A stretch of 64,000 nucleotides of DNA from Streptomyces sp. HUAS ZL42 (GCF_040782645.1 NZ_CP160403.1:8405001-8469000); one strand, 5' to 3'. Positions 8,495-16,670 are shown, counted from the stretch's first letter. The notes: generated by a model not told the origin, from the letters alone. Numbers and translations: made by a program.

Positions 8495-8734
8495 TCAGGA
8501 CTCGGCGGGCGGCTCGGACTCGCCGGCCAGCACGATGCGCCGTACCTGCTGGCGGGTGTACCCGGTCGCCTCACAGATGTCCTTCTGGGGCACGCCGTCA
8601 GCGTCCGCTTGCCGGATCGCAACAGCCAGCTCCTGCCGCAGGATCTCGGCCCGCGTCTCCGCATCTCTGAACCGCGAGGCCATCTGCGTCAGTGATCGCT
8701 TATCCATGGCACATAGTGTTCCATCTGTCGTCAT
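8495..8734 (-). CDS. small HTH repressor of the transfer operon
   Basis: 79-residue protein with a C-terminal helix-turn-helix (VPQKDICEATGYTRQQVRR) after a long helix. It faces the transfer operon, and three copies of a 15-bp palindrome lie in the shared control region, which suggests it is the element's master repressor, in the place KorSA or KorA occupies in other AICEs. Start: ATG at 8734 has no ribosome binding site, but a -10-like TAACAT ends eight bases upstream, so leaderless translation is plausible. An ATG at 8707 would give 70 residues. The family is not one I can name. Confidence 0.7.
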   Translation of the reverse strand: MTTDGTLCAMDKRSLTQMASRFRDAETRAEILRQELAVAIRQADADGVPQKDICEATGYTRQQVRRIVLAGESEPPAES

Positions 8735-8813
8735 GGAACCTGATGTTACTCATGCGGGACTTGAATGCCTAGGTCTATGCCCCTTGACTATGGAACACGA
8801 TGTTCCCTAGAGT
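8708..8813. promoter_or_regulatory. divergent control region with three 15-bp operators
   Basis: O3 GGAACA-CGA-TGTTCC (8792-8806) is a perfect palindrome lying between TTGACT (8784-8789) and TAGAGT (8808-8813), an 18-bp-spaced promoter for the rightward operon. O2 GGAACC-TGA-TGTTAC (8735-8749) overlaps a leftward -10 (TAACAT, with TAGGCA 17 bp upstream). O1 GGCACA-TAG-TGTTCC (8708-8722) lies at the start of the HTH gene. The layout predicts repression both ways and autoregulation. Confidence 0.75.
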
Positions 8814-8915
8814 GGAGGTGTCGGAGGGCGAAGAGCCCTTCAACGCAAGCGGCCCCCGCCGGTGTGTCACCACCGAGCGAGGGCCTACGGAACACCTGCC
8901 TGAACAGGAGAACCG

Positions 8916-9398
8916 ATGCTCAACCTTCTCATGAGCCCCCGCCGGTCCCGCACTCTTCGCGGCATGCTCGGCGCGCTCGTCGAGACGGCCGCCGACGCCG
9001 TCCGTTCCCTCGCTCCCGCCGAGCCGGCGGCCGAGACCGTCGAGGCCCCCGACCCGGCCGGCCTGTACGAGCCGGACGAGATGCCCGACACCGAGACCAT
9101 CGAGGCTGCCGCCCGCGAGTACGAGCGTGCCGCCGACCAGGCCCGGCGTGCCGACCGCGGCAAGCGTGCCGCCCGCAAGGTCCTCGACCGTCTGCCCGCC
9201 GGCCTGTACGGCACGTGGCGGGTCTTCCGCACCCCGTCGTCCCGTCAGACGCCGGACCTTGCCGCCATCACCGCCACCTACAAGCGGCTCGGCCTCGGCC
9301 CGGTGCCGATGAAGCCGTGCGCGCCGTCGCTGAAGGTCGAGCGCGTCGACTCCGCCTCCGAGCCCACCGTCGTCGAGTCCGCGGCCGTCGCCGCCTGA
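8916..9398 (+). CDS. hypothetical protein, first gene of the transfer operon
   Basis: 160 residues, unrecognised. It starts ATG after ACAGGAGAACCG, a good ribosome binding site. The N-terminus is basic (MLNLLMSPRRSRTLRG), the middle acidic and charged with a probable helix (AAREYERAADQARRADRGKRAARK), and the C-terminal third contains LPAGLYGTWRVFRTP. No membrane span. It opens the run of rightward genes under the O3 promoter, so it should be among the first made on induction. Confidence 0.7.
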   Translation: MLNLLMSPRRSRTLRGMLGALVETAADAVRSLAPAEPAAETVEAPDPAGLYEPDEMPDTETIEAAAREYERAADQARRADRGKRAARKVLDRLPAGLYGTWRVFRTPSSRQTPDLAAITATYKRLGLGPVPMKPCAPSLKVERVDSASEPTVVESAAVAA

Positions 9399-9412
9399 AC
9401 GGGGAGCTGAAC

Positions 9413-10135
9413 ATGAGCAACAAGACCATCACCGCCACGTCCGAGACGGCCCTCGACCAAGCGCCGGCCACCGACCCGCGCACCATCACGTACCCGCTCA
9501 AGGGTGGCGGCTCGCTCACCACCGCATGCCCGTCGTGGTGCACGGCGGACCACTCCGATGACGTGGCCCGCGGCATCAACCCCGACGACCTGATGCACCA
9601 GGGCGACGCGGTCAGCCTCGGCTACAACACCGAGGGCGTCGAGGTGAGCATCCTGCAGGCGCGCATCGAGCAGTGGCCGTTCTCCGGCGACCCGTCGGAT
9701 GCCTCGCCGCACGTCGAGCTCACCCCGGAGGGCAGCACCGCGACGAGCGTGTACTGCTTCAACCGGCTGCAGTTGGACGACGAGATCCGCAAGGTGCGTG
9801 CCCACCTGCAGGCGCTGATCGAGCTGGGTGACCAGCTGGCCGAGGCGCAGGCCGATGAGCACGCCCGCCAGGTCAAGGGTGACGGCGACGCGTGGATGAC
9901 GCTCGCCCGCACCGATTTGCAGGCCCTGCCCGTCAGCTACTTGCTGCGGACGTTCGGCGTGACGGTCGTTGAGACGGAGGACACCGGTCGCAAGGCCGTG
10001 GTCGCCCTGTACGGGGAGCCGGGCGCGATGGAGCTCCGGGTGAAGCCGGACGTCAAGCAGTACCTGCGGGAGGACCAGGCGCGCCGCCAGCTCCTCGACT
10101 GGTACGACGCCACGTGGAGCGCCCGCCGTGACTGA
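9413..10135 (+). CDS. DUF6907-type protein
   Basis: 240 residues starting at ATG 9413 behind GGGGAGCTGAAC. The first half has the pattern CPSWCTADHSDD (about residues 39-50), a Cys/His-containing motif of the DUF6907 family common in Streptomyces mobile elements and phages, followed by a beta-rich region. The C-terminal part (about 160-235) contains LLRTFGVTVVETEDTGRKAV. Function unknown. A second protein of the same type is two genes downstream. Confidence 0.75.
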   Translation: MSNKTITATSETALDQAPATDPRTITYPLKGGGSLTTACPSWCTADHSDDVARGINPDDLMHQGDAVSLGYNTEGVEVSILQARIEQWPFSGDPSDASPHVELTPEGSTATSVYCFNRLQLDDEIRKVRAHLQALIELGDQLAEAQADEHARQVKGDGDAWMTLARTDLQALPVSYLLRTFGVTVVETEDTGRKAVVALYGEPGAMELRVKPDVKQYLREDQARRQLLDWYDATWSARRD

Positions 10136-10637
10136 TGACAACTTGCGGCAGCCCCACACGGGGGCTGCCGCCCGTCCTGTGGCGGCTCAGCTGCGCGAGC
10201 CGAGCGACCTTGAGGTTGCTATCGGCGTCGCTCAGCAGCTCCTCGACAGCGCCCAGGTGCTCTCCCTGCGGGAGGCCCTGCGGCTCCTCCTGCGCGCCCT
10301 CGACGCCGAACCTGAAACTGCCGACAGCGGCAAGATCACGCGCTGCCCGGCCGCGCACCCCGACGACCCCACCCCGTGCGACGGCCGGCCTGTGGTGACC
10401 GTGCTGGATGCGCAGAACGCCGGCGCGGACGGCTGCGAGCACCACGGCGCCCGGCTGCTGGCGAGCCTTGAGGGCGGCCGGGTGTACGCCCTGCCAGATG
10501 CTCCGGAGGGTGCGGCGATCCGCGTGTTCACGGTCGCCGACTCGGTCCGCCCGTTCCCGTGGCTGACGGACGCGCCGCGCACGAAGGCGTCGCAACTGTC
10601 CCGCGAAGAGTTCCGGCGCGGGGGTGACCGAGCATGA
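10128..10637 (+). CDS. hypothetical protein
   Basis: 169 residues with a GTG start at 10128, overlapping the previous stop by 8 bp, so translation is probably coupled. The N-terminal half holds a helical segment (LEVAIGVAQQLLDSAQVLSL). The middle carries CPAAHPDDPTPCDGRP and then CEHHG, a Cys/His cluster that might bind a metal. No known domain was recognised. Confidence 0.7.
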   Translation: MTDDNLRQPHTGAAARPVAAQLREPSDLEVAIGVAQQLLDSAQVLSLREALRLLLRALDAEPETADSGKITRCPAAHPDDPTPCDGRPVVTVLDAQNAGADGCEHHGARLLASLEGGRVYALPDAPEGAAIRVFTVADSVRPFPWLTDAPRTKASQLSREEFRRGGDRA

Positions 10638-11362
10638 CCGCCCACCTGCCCGTGTACGGGCCGACAGTCCCGCTCGGCGACGAGGAGCACGAGCCCGACG
10701 TGATCGTGCGCGTGGATTTCCTGATGTCGCGTGAGCAGTTGACGATGGCGCTGGGGATCGCCTGGGCGGAGATTGCCGAGGAGGGTCGCGGCCCCGAAGC
10801 GTTGAGCGTCCGCGAGGTGCGGCACGAGGTCGAGGCCTTCCTGTCTGTGCAGGCGTTCCACGAGCTTGACGTGCAGATGGAGCGGGACCGTCTCCGTACC
10901 TGGCCGCCTGAGCAGCAGGCCGTGATGCAGCTGCTCGCCGATGCCGTCGGCCGCGCCTACCCCCAGCGTCGCGAGCCCGAGCCGCGCCCCGTGCAGGCGC
11001 CGGTGTACGGGGACGGCACGGTGCAGCTGCTCACCCTCGACCACGGCGAGATCCTCGTCGACGAGCCGGCCTGGTGTGTCGGCCACGACGGCGAGCAGGT
11101 CGTGCAGCGCGCAGACATCGTCCACAAGGGCCGCCCGATCGCCGCCGAGCACGAGGGCGTCGAGTTCCTGAAGGCCCGCATCAGCTGGGGCCCGTTCGGC
11201 GAGCTGCAGCCGGAGCCGTACCCGGTCGCGGACGTCGAGGAGTTCCACGCCATGGACGGCGCCCAGCTGCGGGAGCTCGCCGCCGAGACCGCCCTGCACG
11301 CCGGCCGCCTCTACACGCTGGCCAACCAGCTGGACCGCCTGCAGCGGGAGGGCCAGTCGTGA
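10634..11362 (+). CDS. DUF6907-type protein, second copy
   Basis: 242 residues; ATG overlaps the previous TGA in ATGA. An N-terminal helical region (about 1-110) is followed by PAWCVGHDGEQV (about 145-156), matching the PSWCTADHSDD motif of the earlier DUF6907 protein, and by the same beta-strand pattern ending in a helix of the form AQLRELAAETALHAGRLYT. It has one cysteine there instead of two. The two may have arisen by duplication within the operon. Function unknown. Confidence 0.72.
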   Translation: MTAHLPVYGPTVPLGDEEHEPDVIVRVDFLMSREQLTMALGIAWAEIAEEGRGPEALSVREVRHEVEAFLSVQAFHELDVQMERDRLRTWPPEQQAVMQLLADAVGRAYPQRREPEPRPVQAPVYGDGTVQLLTLDHGEILVDEPAWCVGHDGEQVVQRADIVHKGRPIAAEHEGVEFLKARISWGPFGELQPEPYPVADVEEFHAMDGAQLRELAAETALHAGRLYTLANQLDRLQREGQS

Positions 11363-11559
11363 AGAAGAAGTGGCCGGTCCCGAGGCCGACGGAGCACGCC
11401 GCCCTGCGCGCGGTGTGCCGGTCGGCCCGGCCCCTCCCGCCTGTCCCCGCCTTGATGGCCGCGCTGCTCGACGCCTACGAGCGCCGCGACCTCGAGGGCG
11501 CCTGCCTTACCGCGCATCGTGTGGTGCGCGCCGCCGCCCCGGAGGTCGGCGAGACATGA
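11359..11559 (+). CDS. small hypothetical protein
   Basis: 66 residues, GTG start in a GTGA overlap with the preceding stop; its own stop overlaps the next ATG. The basic start (KKKWPVPRPTEHAALRAVCR) is followed by one helix, RDLEGACLTAHRVVRAAAP. Unrecognised. The tight overlaps on both sides are the main evidence that it is real. Confidence 0.65.
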   Translation: MKKKWPVPRPTEHAALRAVCRSARPLPPVPALMAALLDAYERRDLEGACLTAHRVVRAAAPEVGET

Positions 11560-12359
11560 AACCCGACTACCTGAAGTGGGGCGCCCTCGTCGCCGCCCTC
11601 GTCGCCACCGCCTCAGCCGAGTACGAACTCGCCCGCGCCGTCGGCTTCAACACGTTCGTGGCGGCCGCCGTCCCCGGCGCCCTCGACCTGTACACGGTGA
11701 GGGCGCTCCGTGCCCGCCGCGAGGTGCTCGCCGCGGTCGCCGCGATGATCGGAGTCAACGCCGCCAGCCATCTGGTGACGGCCGGCCTGGTCGCCGTGAA
11801 CGTGCCCCTCGTCGTCGCCGTCTCCGCCATCGCCCCGCTCGTGCTGTGGCGCGTCCACTCCCTCAGCACCGGTCACGACGAGCCCGTATCAGTTCCTGAT
11901 AGCGCCCCGGAGATGACCGCTCCGGTGACCGTGAAGCGCGTCGCCGACGACCAGCCGAAGGCACTCCCGAAGCCACCCGAGGTGGTGCCGACCGGTGCCC
12001 GGATGCTGCCGCTCGTCGCCCGGCCCGAGCCGGTCGAGGTGACCACCGTGGAGCCCGCGCAGGTGGTCATCCCGGCGGTTCCCGCGCTGGAGTCGGGAAC
12101 GTTCTGGGACGCGCACAAGGGCTCTGATCTCTACACCAAGCTGACCGCTTCGGTACCGGCCGTACAGGCCCGCCAGGTGGTCACCCAGGTCATCACGCTC
12201 ACACCGTCCGAGCTGCGGCGAGAAGGCCGCCGCCTGCACCGTGAGGCGGTCAGGTCGACTCGGCGGCCGGTGACCATCCAGACCCTTCAGGCGGAGCTCG
12301 GCCTGTCCCGCCGGGACGCGACCGAGCTGCGCCGCGAGATCGTGGAGGGCCGGTCATGA
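11556..12359 (+). CDS. SpdB/DUF2637-like membrane protein with C-terminal HTH-like segment
   Basis: 267 residues, ATGA-coupled to the previous gene. Four hydrophobic segments lie in residues 8-105 (WGALVAALVATASAEYEL, FVAAAVPGALDLYT, VLAAVAAMIGVNAASHLVTA, VPLVVAVSAIAPLVLW), the layout of DUF2637/SpdB proteins. A Pro-rich linker follows, then about 50 residues ending in VTIQTLQAELGLSRRDATEL, which resembles a helix-turn-helix. Spd proteins help plasmid DNA spread through the septa of the recipient mycelium. Its place just before tra fits that role; the HTH-like tail suggests DNA contact. Confidence 0.75.
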   Translation: MKPDYLKWGALVAALVATASAEYELARAVGFNTFVAAAVPGALDLYTVRALRARREVLAAVAAMIGVNAASHLVTAGLVAVNVPLVVAVSAIAPLVLWRVHSLSTGHDEPVSVPDSAPEMTAPVTVKRVADDQPKALPKPPEVVPTGARMLPLVARPEPVEVTTVEPAQVVIPAVPALESGTFWDAHKGSDLYTKLTASVPAVQARQVVTQVITLTPSELRREGRRLHREAVRSTRRPVTIQTLQAELGLSRRDATELRREIVEGRS

Positions 12360-12529
12360 GGTGGATCCTGCTGGGCGCCCTGCTCGCCCTCCTGCTGCTG
12401 TACCCGTCCCTGCTGACGGTCGTCGTCACCATCGCCGCCGCGATCTTGTCCAAGCCCGTCCTCGTCGCCTTCGGTCTCGGCCTTGCGGCCGGCGCCAAGG
12501 CGCCCCGGCTGCCGAGGTGGGTGCGATGA
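12356..12529 (+). CDS. 57-residue membrane protein, Spd-like
   Basis: Very short gene bounded by ATGA overlaps on both sides (ATG 12356, TGA 12527-12529). The product is almost entirely two hydrophobic helices: ILLGALLALLLLYPSLLTVV and VLVAFGLGLAAGA, with a basic C-terminus KAPRLPRWVR. AICE and plasmid transfer operons often contain such tiny Spd membrane proteins. Easy to miss because of its length. Confidence 0.7.
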   Translation: MRWILLGALLALLLLYPSLLTVVVTIAAAILSKPVLVAFGLGLAAGAKAPRLPRWVR

Positions 12530-12957
12530 GCGACGAACTCTCGGGCCTGCCTGAGCAGTACCGCCGGTACGCCAACGCGCCCGGCGACGAGGTGGCCGCC
12601 CACCACCGGCCGCCGAACGTCCTGTACGACTCGCAGGGCCGCCCGGTGCACTTCACCATCGGCCAGCCCCTGCAGCCCCCGCCTGTCGTCGTGCAGCTGC
12701 CGGATCGTGGCCTGTCGCCGGAGATGCAACGGCTGATCATCATCACGTTTCTGGTGCTGGCCGTGGTCGTCGTGTGCACGGCCGCCGTGTGCGCCGTCGT
12801 CGTCATCGTCGGCGGAACGCTCATGGGGATCATCGGCACCGTCACCGCCAACCTCCCGATGGTCGGCCTCTCCTTGGCGGGTGTGCTGCTCGCCGCCGGC
12901 TGGGCCGCCTCGAAGATCCGGCCCGCAGTCAAAACCACCCGCAGGAAGGGCCGCTGA
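12526..12957 (+). CDS. SpdB-like membrane protein
   Basis: 143 residues, ATGA-coupled to the preceding small membrane gene. The N-terminal 70 residues are soluble and proline-rich. Two strong membrane helices follow (IIITFLVLAVVVVCTAAVCA at about 71-90, then LMGIIGTVTANLPMVGLSLA onward), ending in a basic tail KTTRRKGR. This matches small Spd proteins of Streptomyces transfer regions. Probable site is the membrane or septum, working with the TraB-like translocase downstream. Confidence 0.72.
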   Translation: MSDELSGLPEQYRRYANAPGDEVAAHHRPPNVLYDSQGRPVHFTIGQPLQPPPVVVQLPDRGLSPEMQRLIIITFLVLAVVVVCTAAVCAVVVIVGGTLMGIIGTVTANLPMVGLSLAGVLLAAGWAASKIRPAVKTTRRKGR

Positions 12958-12980
12958 CGGCCCGCGACCAGGGAGAACCC

Positions 12981-13181
12981 ATGCGCTACCGCACCCAGCT
13001 CGGCTACCGCGTCAAGGTCGACCCCGGCCTCTTCAAGGCCTACATCTCCTGCTCCGGCTGCGACCGCGGCTGGAAGGTCAAGAACGAGGACGCCGACCGC
13101 GAGGCCAACCGGCACGCCAACTCCTGCCGCCGCGAACCCCGCCGTGGCAACAGCCCCAACGCGGGCGTCATCGGCCGCTGA
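12981..13181 (+). CDS. small Cys-containing mobile element transfer protein
   Basis: 66 residues, ATG at 12981 behind AGGGAGAACCC. Core is ISCSGCDRGWKVKNEDADRE followed by HANSC: two Cys in CxxC spacing and a downstream His and Cys, a likely zinc site. Similar very short proteins are annotated as mobile element transfer proteins beside tra genes in Streptomyces AICEs. Its biochemical role is not known; a DNA-binding accessory is possible. Confidence 0.68.
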   Translation: MRYRTQLGYRVKVDPGLFKAYISCSGCDRGWKVKNEDADREANRHANSCRREPRRGNSPNAGVIGR

Positions 13182-13193
13182 CCAGGAGGAACC

Positions 13194-13529
13194 ATGCCCA
13201 GCTCATACACCACAGGCGAAAAGCTGCGCCTGGCCTGGCTCGTCGCGAGGGCGGCGAAGCAGTCGATGGCCGGTGACCGCAATGTGGACACCATCGATCC
13301 GAGGATCAAGGCGGAGGCGGACCGCATCGAGAAGCGGGCCGCCGAACGTGGCGAACGTGAGGTCAAGGCGCTGCGCACCCAGCTGGAGGAGGCCCGCAAC
13401 GCTGCCGCCTCCGCCAAGGTCAGGATGCGTGCCAGCAGCGGCAGGGAGCGCTCCGCCGCCCGCCAGCAGATGAACGAGCACGAGCAGACCGCCCGCCGCC
13501 TGCAGCGGCAGCTCAACGGCTACCGGTAG
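13194..13529 (+). CDS. coiled-coil hypothetical protein of the transfer operon
   Basis: 111 residues, ATG 13194 after CCAGGAGGAACC, a near-ideal ribosome binding site. Residues 40-110 form a continuous charged helix (KAEADRIEKRAAERGEREVK, QMNEHEQTARRLQRQLNG) likely to make a coiled coil. No hydrophobic span. Comparable small proteins precede tra in other AICEs. Function unknown. Confidence 0.7.
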   Translation: MPSSYTTGEKLRLAWLVARAAKQSMAGDRNVDTIDPRIKAEADRIEKRAAERGEREVKALRTQLEEARNAAASAKVRMRASSGRERSAARQQMNEHEQTARRLQRQLNGYR

Positions 13530-13615
13530 CAACACCCCGGGGACGGCGCACCACGACCAAGCAGCCGCCGCCCCCGGGCCTCCCCGCCCCTCGCAAGGAG
13601 CAAGGAAGCATCAGC

Positions 13616-15712
13616 ATGACGAACAACGTCGTCCAACTCCACAAGGTCACTCCCGAAGCCGTAGCCGACGGGCCGACCGAGACCATCATCGACGTCATCG
13701 AGAACGCCAAGCCCCGCCCCGTAGACGACCCGAAGGCGACGGCCGCGGAAGGCACTTGGCTGGCGGAGAAGCAGGCGTATCTCGCCGAGGCGCCGCCGGT
13801 TGTCCCCACGTTCCTGCGCAACGCCGCCGAGTTCCTCGACGCCACCCGCTGGACCGTCTCCTACTACGCCCACTGCACCGCCTTCCACACCCTGCGCGCG
13901 CCTGTCTATCTCGCACGTCTGCTGCTGCGCTCCCCGCGCGGTGCAGGCCGGCTCATCGTCCGGTGGGTCAAGTGGGTCGCCGACACCGAGGCCCGGCCGG
14001 TCGAGGCCAAGGCTGCCGCTACGGCGGACATCGAGGCGTGGCTCGACCTGTCCCGGGAGCACTCCCGCCGCGTCCGCCCGCGCCGTATCGCCTCTCTCGC
14101 CGTTGCCACGGCCACGGGCATCACCACCCTGACCAGTTGTTTTCTGGTGCCTGGTTGGACGCTCGCTGCGGCCGTTGCCGCTACTGCGCTGGTCGGCCTG
14201 GCCGGTAAGAAGGGCGACAAGCCGCTCATCACCCGCTACGTGGCCACCAACGTGCTGCGTCGCCTCGACTCGACCGAGGTGTTCGATGCTCTCGCCGCGA
14301 TCGGTATCGAGGGAAAGAAGGGCAAGCGGGGGGTGGAGTTCGCCTCGGAAGTGATGCGCGACGGCCCTGGCTGGCGTGCCGAGGTCGACCTCCCGCCGGG
14401 CATCAAGGCCACCGCCGTCCTGGAGAAGCGGGAGGAACTGGCCGCTGCTATGCGCCGCCCCATCTCCACGGTGTGGCCCGAGGGCGACCGCACTGCCCAC
14501 CCGGGCCGTCTGGTGCTGTGGGTCGCCCAGCGCGACCCCGCAAAGGCCGGCCGGAAGCTGTGGCCGCTCATGAAGGAAGGCCAGGCCGACGTGTACGAGC
14601 CGCTCCCCTTCGGGTTCGACCCGCGCGGCAACCTCATCGAGATCACCCTCATGTACTCCAACCTGCTGGTCGGAGGCATCCCCGGATCCGGAAAGACCTC
14701 CTGCGCGCTCGCCGTCGTCCTCGGTGTCGCTCTCGACCCCACCGCCGAACTGTGGATCTACGAGCTGAAGGGCTCCGGTGACCTCGACTCCGTCAAGCCG
14801 ATCTGTCACCGCTATGTGTCCGGTGACGAGGACGAAGACCTTGAGGCCGCCCTCGGCGGGATGCGTTCCGGGATTGCCGAGTACCAGCGCCGTGCCAAGT
14901 TCATCAAGTCCCTGCCCGCCTCCGAGGTCCCCGAGGGCCGCAAGGTCACCCGGGCTATCGCCGAGAAGTACCCCGAGATGGACCTTGGCCCGCGCGTCAT
15001 CGTCATCGACGAGGTGCAGGAGTTGTTCACCCACGATGACTACAAGGACGAGGCCGCAGCCCTGGCCACGCGCCTGATCAAGAAGGCCCGCGCTTACGGC
15101 ATCATCCTGATCCTGCTTACCCAGAACCCGGACGCTCCGTCCCTGCCCACCTCGGTGTCCAGCTCGGTCGGTACCCGCCTGTGCCTGGCTGTCATGGACT
15201 GGCGGGCCAACAACAACGTGCTCGGCACCGGCGCCTACGACCGCGGCCTGCGCGCCACTGACATCAGCATCGACGAGCAGGGAACCGGCATCCTCGCCCG
15301 CGGCCGTGAAGGGTTCACCGTCCGGGCCGCGTTCATCAAGCAGACCGAAGCCGAGGACATCGCTAAGCGGGCCCTGGCGCTGCGCACGGCGGCCGGCACC
15401 CTGTCCGGTCAGTCCGTCGGCGCCTCGGTCGAGGAGCAGGACGTCGAGACCGTCGTCGACCACCTGCGCGCCATCTGGCCGGACGGGGTTGAGGCGGTGC
15501 ACTCGCACCGGCTTGTCGACGCCCTCGCCCGCTTCCGTGCGGACCTGTACAAGCCGTGGCTGGAGATGGACGCCGCAGCCGCCTCGACGGCGCTGAGCGC
15601 TGCGCTGAAGCCGTTCAAGGTGTCCACCCGGCAGCTCACCATCCGCGACTGCTGCGGCGGCGCCAAGGGCCTGCGCTGGGCCGATCTGCCCGCCTCCGAG
15701 GACGGCGAGTAG
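13616..15712 (+). CDS. tra: FtsK/SpoIIIE-type DNA translocase (TraB/TraSA-like)
   Basis: 698 residues. Main conjugation protein: a hexameric membrane motor that moves double-stranded DNA into the recipient. Two hydrophobic helices lie at about 165-200, then the motor domain with Walker A GGIPGSGKTS (Lys360) and Walker B VIVIDEVQEL (about 461-470). C-terminal residues 615-698 contain a winged-helix-like stretch suited to recognising the clt locus. Length fits the family. ATG follows AAGGAGCAAGGAAGCATCAGC. It ends the run of tightly packed transfer genes; a repeat cluster that could be its recognition site lies just after it. Confidence 0.93.
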   Translation: MTNNVVQLHKVTPEAVADGPTETIIDVIENAKPRPVDDPKATAAEGTWLAEKQAYLAEAPPVVPTFLRNAAEFLDATRWTVSYYAHCTAFHTLRAPVYLARLLLRSPRGAGRLIVRWVKWVADTEARPVEAKAAATADIEAWLDLSREHSRRVRPRRIASLAVATATGITTLTSCFLVPGWTLAAAVAATALVGLAGKKGDKPLITRYVATNVLRRLDSTEVFDALAAIGIEGKKGKRGVEFASEVMRDGPGWRAEVDLPPGIKATAVLEKREELAAAMRRPISTVWPEGDRTAHPGRLVLWVAQRDPAKAGRKLWPLMKEGQADVYEPLPFGFDPRGNLIEITLMYSNLLVGGIPGSGKTSCALAVVLGVALDPTAELWIYELKGSGDLDSVKPICHRYVSGDEDEDLEAALGGMRSGIAEYQRRAKFIKSLPASEVPEGRKVTRAIAEKYPEMDLGPRVIVIDEVQELFTHDDYKDEAAALATRLIKKARAYGIILILLTQNPDAPSLPTSVSSSVGTRLCLAVMDWRANNNVLGTGAYDRGLRATDISIDEQGTGILARGREGFTVRAAFIKQTEAEDIAKRALALRTAAGTLSGQSVGASVEEQDVETVVDHLRAIWPDGVEAVHSHRLVDALARFRADLYKPWLEMDAAAASTALSAALKPFKVSTRQLTIRDCCGGAKGLRWADLPASEDGE

Positions 15713-15722
15713 AGGGCTGCAG

Positions 15723-15814
15723 ACCGGTTTCGGGGAGGGGCGATGGTTTCACCCCGCCCCGAAACCGGTTTCGCCCCTGATATCACCGCTGACCTGCGAA
15801 GTTTCGGGTTTCGG
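15723..15814. repeat. GTTTCGG repeat cluster and hairpin after tra
   Basis: ACCGGTTTCGGGG (15723-15735) and CCCCGAAACCGGT (15757-15769) make perfect 13-bp arms. Within 90 bp the heptamer GTTTCGG or a one-base variant occurs five times (15727, 15759 reversed, 15768, 15801, 15808). The hairpin could be the operon terminator; clustered short repeats next to tra are also what a TraB-binding clt locus looks like. Confidence 0.55.
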
Positions 15815-15872
15815 CCTGTTGCGCCGGACCCCCGAATCAGGCCTGACGCCACCTTCAGAGAGAGGACCCACA

Positions 15873-16496
15873 TTGAAATCAGCATGGCTCGACCCGGCGG
15901 AGAGTCTGGGCGAGCACATCGCGCGCCTGCAGGCCGTCGAGGCCGACACCGACACCGTGCAGACCTGGGAGCCGATGTTGATCCCCGGCCTGCTACAGGG
16001 CTACGGCTACGCCGCGGCGGCCATCCACGCCTGCAGTCCCGCCCTACCGCTTGAGGTGGTCGACGAACGCGCCCACGCGCGCCGGCAGCGCATCGATCGA
16101 CTCGGCCGGCCCGGCGCCCGCAGTATCACGGCCGTCGTCGACGAGAGCGCCCTGTATCGGCCTGTGGGCGGATACGCAGCGCTCGTCGAGCAGTTGGAAC
16201 ACTTGCTTGCCCTCGCGGCGCTACAGCCGTGCTTGGAACTCCGTGTGCTGCCGCAGGGGCTTGAGGCTCACCCTGGTCTCGCCGGGCCGTTCACGATGTA
16301 CCGGGCGGGCCGGCAGCGGGCCGTACTGACCGAGGCGTTGACGGGCTCGACCATCAGCACCCGTCCCGAGGACGTCGCCGCCTACAGTGCGGCATGGGAT
16401 CGCCTCCAAGGCCTGGCGCTGCCGGCCCGGGAGTCGGTCGAGCTCATTGACGGAATACGGGAGACGCTGTGCCGAAGGCTGCAGAAGAGCCGCTGA
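15873..16496 (+). CDS. DUF5753 (Scr1-type effector) protein lacking an HTH
   Basis: 207 residues from TTG 15873 (AGAGAGGA ten bases upstream). The whole protein is the DUF5753 effector domain: WEPMLIPGLLQGYGYAAAAI at the front, VVDESALYRPVGG in the middle and LPQGLEAHPGLAGPFTMYRA. Normally this domain follows an XRE helix-turn-helix in about 280 residues; here no HTH is encoded and none fits in the short upstream gap. The next gene is the usual DUF397 partner. It may be a decayed regulator or one that works with another XRE protein of the element. Confidence 0.75.
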   Translation: MKSAWLDPAESLGEHIARLQAVEADTDTVQTWEPMLIPGLLQGYGYAAAAIHACSPALPLEVVDERAHARRQRIDRLGRPGARSITAVVDESALYRPVGGYAALVEQLEHLLALAALQPCLELRVLPQGLEAHPGLAGPFTMYRAGRQRAVLTEALTGSTISTRPEDVAAYSAAWDRLQGLALPARESVELIDGIRETLCRRLQKSR

Positions 16497-16663
16497 TCTG
16501 GAAGACGTCGACGTACACGAACTCCGGGTCGTGCGTGGAGTGGGCGCGCCCCGCTACGGGGGTCCTGGTACGGGACACGAAGGCCCGCGAGTGCGGCACC
16601 GTACCCGTCTCTGCGCCTGCCTGGCAGGGCTTCGTCGACTGGGCGAAGCAGCAGGCCACCTGA
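16469..16663 (+). CDS. DUF397 protein
   Basis: 64 residues with the DUF397 pattern: WKTSTYTNSGSCVEWA, then VLVRDTKA and a final WQGFVDWAK. These small proteins pair with XRE-DUF5753 regulators (for example around bldB and whiJ in Streptomyces) and behave like antitoxin or co-regulator partners. The GTG start overlaps the preceding gene by 28 bp, indicating coupled translation. Confidence 0.85.
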   Translation: MPKAAEEPLIWKTSTYTNSGSCVEWARPATGVLVRDTKARECGTVPVSAPAWQGFVDWAKQQAT

Positions 16664-16670
16664 CCATGCG

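Noticed and set aside
8360..8500. tRNA gene as integration target
   Set aside because: Neither end shows a T-arm GGTTCRA pattern or cloverleaf; the shared core lies at the purB start instead.
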